Origin: Gammaproteobacteria bacterium
GTDB lineage: Bacteria > Pseudomonadota > Gammaproteobacteria > Chromatiales > Chromatiaceae
DNA: 5,387 nt
Direction: 5' to 3'
NCBI GenBank assembly: GCA_013041975.1
Contig: JABDQZ010000123.1
Location: 1-5,387, forward strand
The notes under the pieces were generated by a model, which was given only the letters and a program-made list of their open reading frames with translations, searched no databases and was not told the DNA's origin. This document shows positions 1 to 5,387 of the stretch, in pieces (the stretch's first letter is position 1; the number at the start of each line of letters is the position of its first letter). The translations under genes and the position numbers were made by a program.

Positions 1-1526
1 TTGTAAAGTGCCTGATCTGCCCGCTCAAAAACATCCTTTGGCAGATCACCCTGCTGAAACATACTGATCCCCCCGGAAACGGTCATACGTATTATGTCTT
101 CGTTCGCTTTCAGGCCGACTTTTTCAATGCGCTGGCGCATCTTCTCAGCAGCCTCTTTTGCACCGTCCAGGTCTGTACCAACCAGCAACACGACAAATTC
201 TTCACCGCCGTAACGGGCAATAAAGTCGGTTTCACGTATGGTGTCTTTTAATTTTTCAGCCATCGCACGTAATGCCTTGTCTCCGCTTTGATGACCATAG
301 GTATCATTGATTTTCTTGAAATCATCAATATCCCATACCAGTACGGCAAGCGGTTCACCAAAACGTTTCCAGCGTGAAAACTCTTGCTCCATGCGTTCAT
401 CGTAGGCCTGGCGATTGGGCAAACCCGTCACAGCATCTCTGACCGCCTTGATTGCCGCTTCCCTGATTTGCTCTCTCAATCCCTTGGTTTCAGATTCCAG
501 GTCAAGCAATTTTGCTTTTAACGCTTCTTCACGCTCACTGGCCGTGCTGTGCCTTTGTTCTTCTGATTCAAGGTGGCGAGAGACATTGGATTGAATGACA
601 TCCAGCTTTTGCTCAACGGTTGACTTGAGCACCTCCAGATCTGTGGCCTGCCGCATACTGCTGGAAATCCCGTCAACCTGCTCTGACATGGTCTTGCCCA
701 GCGCCCTGCCGCTTTCCAGCGATTCAGTGCGCATGGCATTGGCCGACTGTACAAAACCATCAATTTCATGCAGACGCTTTGATAACTCGGCAAGAAATTT
801 TTCAGCCGAATGAACTTCAGACTGATAACTCGACAAGGCATCAACAATAATATCGTTGATATTGGAGATCACCTTGACCCACATATCATCCGAAGCCTTT
901 TCATGAAGCTTATCAATCAGGGAAAAAACCTGTGGCTTGATGGCGTTGGGCCAGTCCAGGTCTCCCAGAACTTCTCTTAATATCGTATTGGGGGCCTCGG
1001 GCCGGTTTGCCTGATCATCACTGCTTTTATCCTTGTCACCGGAAAACAGGCGCGACATCAAACCGCCTTTTTTCTTTTCAGGCCCTGCCGATTCCTGCTG
1101 CAGTGGTTCACCTCCCAGCATCTCGACCAGTTCATTGATCATTCGATCAGTCACATCTTCCGGGCGGGCGTTCATCTGCTGCCATAGCGTCAGGGCACGT
1201 TTCTGTTTCCCCTGATCCAGGGAAAAATTTTCTATCAGGCTTTCGAAGGGATCTTTAGCAGGCTTGGCATCAGATGCACGGATCAGCTGGTCTGACAATT
1301 CATCCAGTTTCTTGCGTATGTCTGGCCCGCAGTCCTTTTTAACCAAATCGTTGATCCCGGTGATATAGGGATCAAGAGATTTATTGAGCCCCTTGACCGA
1401 CATAGTGAGACGCACCAGCGTACGGCAGAAAATTTTCCGGGTATCATCACTGGTGCGTTCCAGTGATTCAAATTCAATGGAAAGGTTTTTGTATTTATCT
1501 TTCCATTCTGTTTCCTGAGTGGCCAT
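1..1526 (-). CDS. GGDEF-domain diguanylate cyclase, 3' end cut by window edge (DgcH-like)
   Basis: This protein should make cyclic di-GMP from two GTP in the cytoplasm. I translated the frame from the ATG at 1526 to the left edge and met no stop: 508 complete residues are visible and only a short C-terminal tail is missing. The GGDEF domain starts with DAVTGLPNR (364-372). It has the metal-binding D399 in WDIDDFKKIND, the signature GGEEF at 440-444, and an inhibitory-site RETD at 431-434, exactly five residues before it, so product feedback inhibition is likely. The last visible residues, ERADQALYK, are the usual end of the domain. The N-terminal 360 residues are soluble and mostly helical: a first region (about 1-140), a charged linker with a KKKGGLMSRLF motif (151-161), a second helical region, and a predicted coiled coil (about 300-360) leading into the catalytic domain. 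No membrane segment or signal peptide is seen. The start is fixed by AGGAG five bases upstream. It lies 21 bases after the EEP gene, so co-transcription is likely. From memory, architecture and position match PA5487/DgcH of Pseudomonas. Confidence 0.93.
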   Translation of the reverse strand, partial: MATQETEWKDKYKNLSIEFESLERTSDDTRKIFCRTLVRLTMSVKGLNKSLDPYITGINDLVKKDCGPDIRKKLDELSDQLIRASDAKPAKDPFESLIENFSLDQGKQKRALTLWQQMNARPEDVTDRMINELVEMLGGEPLQQESAGPEKKKGGLMSRLFSGDKDKSSDDQANRPEAPNTILREVLGDLDWPNAIKPQVFSLIDKLHEKASDDMWVKVISNINDIIVDALSSYQSEVHSAEKFLAELSKRLHEIDGFVQSANAMRTESLESGRALGKTMSEQVDGISSSMRQATDLEVLKSTVEQKLDVIQSNVSRHLESEEQRHSTASEREEALKAKLLDLESETKGLREQIREAAIKAVRDAVTGLPNRQAYDERMEQEFSRWKRFGEPLAVLVWDIDDFKKINDTYGHQSGDKALRAMAEKLKDTIRETDFIARYGGEEFVVLLVGTDLDGAKEAAEKMRQRIEKVGLKANEDIIRMTVSGGISMFQQGDLPKDVFERADQALY

Positions 1527-1531
1527 AGAAA

Positions 1532-1536
1532 CTCCT
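1532..1536 (-). promoter_or_regulatory. Ribosome binding site of the diguanylate cyclase
   Basis: On the minus strand AGGAG is followed by the five-base spacer TTTCT and then the ATG at 1526. This strong site decides the start codon (protein beginning MATQETEW). It lies inside the 21-base gap after the upstream stop codon, so the cyclase has its own good initiation signal within the operon. Confidence 0.8.
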
Positions 1537-1547
1537 GAATCCCTGTT

Positions 1548-2318
1548 TTATGCGTGTAATCTCACCGTCTCCGGCAGAATAACTTTTAACTCGATCGGTA
1601 AATGATCCGATAGATGATACTCAACAACTTCCGAAGAACAAACCTCCAGTCCTTCAGAAACCAGTATATAGTCAATTTTGCGGCGTGGCTTCCAGCTTGG
1701 AAAGGTGGGAGCATTGGAACTGCCATCCTGATAGCCGGCAGCAAAAAGCTTCTTCATCAGTTTACTTTCAGACGAGCGATTGAAATCTCCGAGAATAATT
1801 GAGTATGGGTACTGGTCGGCCAGATTGCGGATGTAGTCAACCTGGCGTCGTTGCGAATGCCCGCCCAGCGACAGATGCACCACGATGACAGCCAGTATTT
1901 CTACGCCATAATCATATTCAGCGATAAGAATTCCGCGACCCGGCATACCTGGCAAGCGTCTGTGAAAACATTTGGATGGGGGATAGCGACTCAACAGACC
2001 ATTACTGTGCTGGGCCAGTTGCCCCATATTGCGATTGGACTGGGCGAACCAGTAGGGGAAACCGGCACGCCCCGCCAGATAGCGAGTCTGATTGACAAAC
2101 CCGCTACGCAAGCTGCCGCCATCAACCTCCTGAAGGCCAACAAAATCATAATCTTCAAGCAGATCACCAATCGCATTCAGGTTATGCAACTGGTGACGAT
2201 GCGGCAGGATCTGTTTCCAGCCCTTGGTCACATACTCCCGAAAACTGGTCGTTTGCGAACCTGACTGGATATTATAGGTTAGCAGGCTAAGCATCTGATT
2301 GTGGTTACCTGCTTCCAT
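1548..2318 (-). CDS. Endonuclease/exonuclease/phosphatase (EEP) superfamily protein
   Basis: This is a complete 256-residue metal-dependent phosphoesterase of the EEP (DNase I/APE1/sphingomyelinase-like) fold. The family hallmarks occur in order: TYNIQSG with N16, LQEVDGG with E64, VVHLSLGG with H148, ILGDFN with D178 and N180, RKIDYILVS with D216, and LSDHLPIE with D238 and H239. All the expected metal-binding and catalytic positions are therefore present and the enzyme should be active. There is no signal peptide or membrane segment, so a cytoplasmic location is inferred. The substrate (nucleic acid, phospholipid or other phosphodiester) cannot be read from the sequence. The first ATG, at 2318, has no recognisable Shine-Dalgarno sequence. 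A second in-frame ATG at 2294 (residue 9, just before LSLLTYN) is a possible start, with an AGCAGGT somewhat far upstream. The gene starts 15 bases after dsbA and ends 21 bases before the cyclase, so it is probably co-transcribed and perhaps translationally coupled. As I recall, a homologue sits at the same place (PA5488) in Pseudomonas. Confidence 0.9.
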   Translation of the reverse strand: MEAGNHNQMLSLLTYNIQSGSQTTSFREYVTKGWKQILPHRHQLHNLNAIGDLLEDYDFVGLQEVDGGSLRSGFVNQTRYLAGRAGFPYWFAQSNRNMGQLAQHSNGLLSRYPPSKCFHRRLPGMPGRGILIAEYDYGVEILAVIVVHLSLGGHSQRRQVDYIRNLADQYPYSIILGDFNRSSESKLMKKLFAAGYQDGSSNAPTFPSWKPRRKIDYILVSEGLEVCSSEVVEYHLSDHLPIELKVILPETVRLHA

Positions 2319-2333
2319 AAGGGTAAATACGGG

Positions 2334-2963
2334 TTATTGTTGCGCCTGCTCTTCTCTGGCCAGACCGATCATATGATCAATCACATCTGCCAGTTGCTGG
2401 TAGTTTTTGACATCACCTGATGTAAAGCGGCCATTAACAGCGATTGAAGGTACACCTGTTAATTGTGACTTGTCGAACAGCGCAATCGCTCTTTTTACCT
2501 TTGAATCAACATGCCAGGCCTTCATCGCCTTGCGGAAAGTTTTCACATCCACACCGTTCTCTTCCAGCAGTTTTTCCACTGCAGCCTGGTCGCCCAGCTT
2601 GTTACCTTTCTTGTGCATGGCTTCAAAAATCACGTTCTGCATGCGTTCTGCCTCGCCGATCAATTCAAGCGCATAGTAGACATAGGCATGAAATTTTGCC
2701 TGAGGATGAAAGGCTGCAGGCACCTTCACCAGGTTTACATCAGCCGGCTTTTTCGCCTTCCAGTTTTGCAGGTAGGGCTCGAATTTAAAGCAGTGTGGGC
2801 AGCCGTACCAGAAGAACTCAACCACTTCCAGCGGGGCCCCCTTTTCTACCGGCGGCTGGTTATATAAAACGCGGTATTCATGACCTTCCTCAAATTGGGC
2901 CATAGCCACAAACGGGAAAAACGCCATTAACAGAAACAAACTGTAAGCCTGGATTTTTTTCAT
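2334..2963 (-). CDS. dsbA: Periplasmic thiol:disulfide interchange protein DsbA
   Basis: DsbA puts disulfide bonds into newly exported proteins and is reoxidised by the membrane protein DsbB, whose gene is not in this window. The protein is 209 residues. It begins with a typical Sec signal peptide: a KK start, a hydrophobic stretch, and probable cleavage after AMA at residue 22. This leaves a mature protein of about 187 residues, the usual DsbA size. The thioredoxin-fold active site is C55-P-H-C58 within FFWYGCPHCFKFEP; CPHC is the strongly oxidising DsbA dipeptide pair. The cis-proline loop is TGVPSIAVNG, with P172 as the conserved cis-proline. The helical insertion lies between roughly residues 85 and 160. 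An AGGTGA four bases before the ATG supports the start. The gene is the first of a tight three-gene set with the EEP protein and the GGDEF cyclase. It is preceded by 351 non-coding bases that probably hold its promoter. No defect is seen. Confidence 0.97.
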   Translation of the reverse strand: MKKIQAYSLFLLMAFFPFVAMAQFEEGHEYRVLYNQPPVEKGAPLEVVEFFWYGCPHCFKFEPYLQNWKAKKPADVNLVKVPAAFHPQAKFHAYVYYALELIGEAERMQNVIFEAMHKKGNKLGDQAAVEKLLEENGVDVKTFRKAMKAWHVDSKVKRAIALFDKSQLTGVPSIAVNGRFTSGDVKNYQQLADVIDHMIGLAREEQAQQ

Positions 2964-2967
2964 CGAA

Positions 2968-2973
2968 TCACCT
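2968..2973 (-). promoter_or_regulatory. dsbA: Ribosome binding site of dsbA
   Basis: AGGTGA on the minus strand, followed by TTCG and the ATG at 2963. Sequence match and spacing are good, and the protein it starts opens directly with a signal peptide, so this start is well supported. Confidence 0.7.
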
Positions 2974-2998
2974 GAAAAGATTTGTCAATTTTTATCAT

Positions 2999-3027
2999 TG
3001 TGTATGCACTAATAGTAATACGAGCAA
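2999..3027 (-). promoter_or_regulatory. Weak candidate sigma-70 promoter for dsbA
   Basis: On the minus strand TTGCTC (3027-3022) and TACACA (3004-2999) are 17 bases apart. Both hexamers are only partial matches to the sigma-70 consensus; CACAAT (3002-2997) is a better -10 match but at 19-base spacing. A promoter is expected here because the region lies between a candidate terminator and the dsbA ribosome binding site. A TTGACA at about 2987 was not used because no -10 sequence follows it at the right distance. Confidence 0.2.
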
Positions 3028-3030
3028 CAC

Positions 3031-3057
3031 ATAAAATAACAGCAGAAATCTGCTGTT
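3031..3057 (-). terminator. Candidate intrinsic terminator: palindromic hairpin with U-rich tail
   Basis: AACAGCAGA (3038-3046) and TCTGCTGTT (3049-3057) are perfect inverted repeats separated by two bases; in practice this gives an 8-bp stem with a 4-base loop. On the minus strand the stem is followed by ATTTTAT, a moderately U-rich tail, so it fits a terminator for transcripts coming from nasA. On the plus strand the tail is poor (TTAC after the stem). It lies about 75 bases before dsbA. It could instead be a binding site for a dimeric regulator. Confidence 0.45.
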
Positions 3058-3196
3058 TACGCTGATATCTGATCCTACAGTTCTCAAAGAGTTCCTTGCT
3101 GCACCAAATTTGCAGCTGACAATATAGCATTTCCTCAGGTATTGCAGTTTTTCGGGCGAGATACAGGAATCTCCCTGTCCAGGCATCTGGCTCTCT

Positions 3197-3217
3197 AAAA
3201 ACTCAATAATTCTTGAG
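3197..3217 (-). terminator. Weak candidate intrinsic terminator downstream of nasA
   Basis: On the minus strand CTCAA and TTGAG (3217-3213 and 3206-3202) form a 5-bp stem with a six-base loop, extendable by two G-U pairs, and run directly into TTTTT (the last base of the pairing region plus 3200-3197). It is about 100 bases past the nasA stop. The stem is short and AT-rich, so it would be inefficient alone; the hairpin at 3031-3057 may act as a second stop. Confidence 0.3.
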
Positions 3218-3314
3218 CCGATTCGCCAGTAAACCTGTTGACTAATGACAGTTTTCCATATTTTTTGTGCTGCTCAGGTTGAGTCATCCACAAGCCATCA
3301 TCCTTGAGAAGACT

Positions 3315-5387
3315 TCAGCAATTGTGTTTGAGTATTTCCTCCAACTCGGGAAGACAGGAACCACAGTTGGTACCCGCCTGCAGTGCCGTGCCAATGGCCT
3401 CTACTGAAACCAGCTGTTGATTTTTGATAGCATCAACTATCGTGTTAATGCCAACATTGAAACACGCACACACTGTTTTACCGGCAGGTTTAACATCACC
3501 AGGGGGCATGCCTGATAACAGGCTGATGCGTGACTGATCATTGAGCTTTTGCTCCGCAAACAATGAATCAATCCATTCATCATCTGGCAAAGTGTCATCA
3601 GTAGCAACCAGCAGACAAGCCTTCAATCTGCCTTCATTTATCAATGCCGCACGATAGTAACCACTACTATTATCGAAAAACTCTATCCAGTCACCCTCCA
3701 TCGGGAACAGCTCACGTACCAGTTGCGACCAGTCAGACACTACCTGGTCACTTGCGATCTCATAGCGCATGACATTCTGTCTTTTTTGTTTAATCCAGTA
3801 TGGGAACGACAGGTTTTCAATGGAGTCACTGGTTAACAAAAAGCCTTGCCAGGCAATAGACAGCGGGGTGACAGATACCGGAGTATGTTTAAACTGGGGT
3901 TGGCCTGAAAAAGGATCAGTTACCGCATTGACCACGGAACCCACCGTACCACTACTGGCATACAAACGGTTCCAGTGCATGGGTACAAACAGATTCCCTG
4001 TCTTTTGTTTTTCTGAAACCAGTGCACGCACACAGATTTGCCCATGCCGGCTTTTAACCATCACCAGTTGATTATTTTTTATCTGAAAGCTGGCTGCATC
4101 AATTGGGTTGATTTCCAGGAGTGGTTCAGGGAGATGACGGGAAAGGCGGGCAGACTTTCCCGTACGAGTCATGGTATGCCACTGATCACGAATACGGCCG
4201 GTGTTCAATACCAGTGGATAATCATCACAGGCTTTTGGGTAATCAACACAACTTTTCACAGGTACCAGGCGGGCCTTTTGGTCGGCATGGTAAAAACGAC
4301 CATCGCCAAAGAAATATTCTGATGCTGAATCATTTGCTGCTGCAGTTGGCCACTGAATGGGTTGTATCTGGTTGTATTCGCGGTCAGTGATGTCCTGCAG
4401 ACCACTAATATCAAAATCCCGTTTACCTTGGTTCCTGAAACCCGACATGGCCGCATATTCTCGCCAGATATCAGCAGGCCTGGCATAGTCAAAAGCATCG
4501 GCATAACCGAGACGCTTCGCTACCTCGGATATAATCCACCAGTCCGCTTTTGACTCCCCCGGCATTGACAGAAATGCACGCTGACGGGAGATTCTTCTCT
4601 CAGAATTGGTCACAGTGCCATCTTTCTCGCCCCAGGTTGCCGCCGGAAGCATGATGTCCGCCATTTCTATCGTGTCGGTTTTTCGCATGCAGTCAGACAC
4701 AACAACAAGCTCACATTGTGCGAGTGCGTCCCTGACAGCATTTGCCTCCGGCATACTGACCAGCGGATTGGTTGCCATGATCCAGACGGCTTTGATTTTT
4801 CCCTGTTCAATCGCCTTGAACAGATCAACGGCTTTCAAGCCCGGCTGCCTGGCAATATTGGGAGCCTGCCAGAACGTCTCTACGGTAGCCACGTCGTCAG
4901 GATGAAAGTCCATGTGGGCGGCCAACTGGTTTGCCAGACCTCCGACTTCCCTTCCGCCCATGGCATTGGGTTGGCCTGTGAACGAGAAAGGGCCCTGGCC
5001 CGGTTTTCCTATACGACCCGTGGCCAGGTGACAATTGATTATGGCATTGACCTTATCAGTACCACAGGACCACTGGTTGACCCCCTGAGAATATACAGTG
5101 ACGGTTTTTTCGGTTTCAGCAAACCAGTGATAAAAGACCGTAAGATCTTTTAGGTCCAGGCCACAACGCTGGGCAATTTCATCCAGGTTCGTACCAACGG
5201 CTTCAGCGCTAGCCATGGTCTCATCAAAGCCAGTGGTATGATCAGCAACAAAGTCTTCATTAATTTTCTGTGTACTTTTCAGGTAAGTCAGCAACCCATT
5301 GAACAGGTCAATATCGGCACCAGCTGTTATCGGCAAATGCAGGTCTGCGATATCACAACTCTCTGTCTCACGGGGATCAATCACTAC
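3315..5387 (-). CDS. nasA: Assimilatory nitrate reductase catalytic subunit, N-terminus beyond window edge
   Basis: NasA reduces nitrate to nitrite in the cytoplasm for nitrogen assimilation, using a molybdenum bis-MGD cofactor. The frame is open at the right edge; 690 residues are visible up to the TGA at 3315-3317. The GTG at 5384 is an internal valine (VVIDPRETE), not a start. Counting from the first visible codon, the molybdopterin oxidoreductase domain shows QGVNQWSCGTDK (101-112), GQPNAMGGREVGG (138-150) and GTVTNSERRISRQR (257-270). The molybdopterin-dinucleotide-binding domain starts near 390 with the nitrate-reductase signature NTGRIRDQWHTMTRTGKSA, followed by MHWNRLYASSG (470-480). 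The C-terminus is a BFD-like [2Fe-2S] domain with cysteines C640-x-C642 and C675-x-x-C678, which favours NasA over periplasmic NapA or formate dehydrogenase. The missing part, about 200 residues by comparison with the family, would carry the N-terminal [4Fe-4S] cysteines and the molybdenum ligand. Nothing related follows downstream, so it is probably the last gene of its operon. Confidence 0.95.
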   Translation of the reverse strand, partial: VVIDPRETESCDIADLHLPITAGADIDLFNGLLTYLKSTQKINEDFVADHTTGFDETMASAEAVGTNLDEIAQRCGLDLKDLTVFYHWFAETEKTVTVYSQGVNQWSCGTDKVNAIINCHLATGRIGKPGQGPFSFTGQPNAMGGREVGGLANQLAAHMDFHPDDVATVETFWQAPNIARQPGLKAVDLFKAIEQGKIKAVWIMATNPLVSMPEANAVRDALAQCELVVVSDCMRKTDTIEMADIMLPAATWGEKDGTVTNSERRISRQRAFLSMPGESKADWWIISEVAKRLGYADAFDYARPADIWREYAAMSGFRNQGKRDFDISGLQDITDREYNQIQPIQWPTAAANDSASEYFFGDGRFYHADQKARLVPVKSCVDYPKACDDYPLVLNTGRIRDQWHTMTRTGKSARLSRHLPEPLLEINPIDAASFQIKNNQLVMVKSRHGQICVRALVSEKQKTGNLFVPMHWNRLYASSGTVGSVVNAVTDPFSGQPQFKHTPVSVTPLSIAWQGFLLTSDSIENLSFPYWIKQKRQNVMRYEIASDQVVSDWSQLVRELFPMEGDWIEFFDNSSGYYRAALINEGRLKACLLVATDDTLPDDEWIDSLFAEQKLNDQSRISLLSGMPPGDVKPAGKTVCACFNVGINTIVDAIKNQQLVSVEAIGTALQAGTNCGSCLPELEEILKHNC

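Larger units (their letters stand above)
2964..3314. other. Intergenic region between nasA and dsbA
   Basis: This 351-base stretch has no gene that I can support. On the minus strand it holds two candidate intrinsic terminators (3197-3217 and 3031-3057), a weak promoter candidate and the dsbA ribosome binding site. There are further short inverted repeats: GCTGCA/TGCAGC around a seven-base loop (3098-3116) and GAGAT/ATCTC around a six-base loop (3158-3173). Short open frames exist on the minus strand: 3287-3195 (30 codons), and a frame open from about 3278 to 2995 whose only ATG is at 3186 (63 codons). Neither has a good ribosome binding site nor a recognisable family, so neither is called as a gene. 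The layout suggests the end of one transcription unit and the start of the next. Confidence 0.6.

Noticed and set aside
1851..2264. 137-codon open frame on the plus strand inside the EEP gene
   Set aside because: It lies wholly within a well-supported gene on the other strand, matches no family and has no sign of its own initiation; it is an antisense shadow.
2511..2867. Plus-strand open frame of 118 codons opposite dsbA
   Set aside because: It covers the conserved DsbA active-site region on the opposite strand, so its openness comes from the codon bias of dsbA.
2982..2987. Consensus-like -35 element TTGACA on the minus strand before dsbA
   Set aside because: Seventeen bases downstream falls at the dsbA start codon with no -10-like sequence, so it cannot serve as a promoter for a translated dsbA message.
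3098..3116. GCTGCA/TGCAGC stem-loop as a terminator
   Set aside because: The 6-bp stem has no U-run after it on either strand; it is noted only as a short inverted repeat.
3235..3251. LexA-like box: CTGT and ACAG half sites
   Set aside because: The half sites are nine bases apart, whereas the gammaproteobacterial LexA box needs eight, and the position is about 270 bases from dsbA with no SOS gene nearby.
4716..5153. 145-codon open frame on the plus strand inside nasA
   Set aside because: It is antisense to conserved nitrate reductase motifs and its translation (Cys, Arg, Pro and Gly rich, no family pattern) is not protein-like.
5382..5384. GTG as the start codon of the nitrate reductase gene
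   Set aside because: The frame stays open to the window edge (a further valine codon), and VVIDPRETE is an internal motif of molybdopterin oxidoreductases; the true start is outside the window.

Overview
The window looks like ordinary chromosomal DNA from a gammaproteobacterium of moderate GC content. It carries four protein genes, all on the minus strand. I base the taxonomic guess on three things: the DsbA active-site region and its signal peptide, a NasA-type nitrate reductase with a C-terminal [2Fe-2S] domain, and a gene order (dsbA, EEP-family protein, GGDEF protein) that I recall from Pseudomonas (PA5489-PA5488-PA5487). The sequence itself does not name a genus.

Layout in transcription order, right to left. 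From 5387 to 3315 lies the 3' two-thirds or more of an assimilatory nitrate reductase (nasA); its N-terminal iron-sulfur part is beyond the right edge. From 3314 to 2964 is a 351-base intergenic region with two candidate intrinsic terminators, several short inverted repeats and probably the dsbA promoter. Then come dsbA (2963-2334), a 15-base gap, an endonuclease/exonuclease/phosphatase-fold protein (2318-1548), a 21-base gap, and a GGDEF diguanylate cyclase (1526 to the left edge), which lacks only its last residues.

The last three genes have the tight spacing of one operon. DsbA forms disulfides in secreted proteins. The cyclase makes the second messenger c-di-GMP and has an intact active site and an intact RxxD inhibitory site. 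The middle protein has the full EEP catalytic set, but its substrate is unknown. The nitrate reductase appears to be the last gene of a separate nitrate-assimilation transcript.

I found no mobile element, CRISPR array, RNA gene or clearly new system. The points most worth a second look are the conserved but unexplained dsbA/EEP/cyclase grouping, a short basic-hydrophobic motif inside the cyclase linker, and the unassigned intergenic region.
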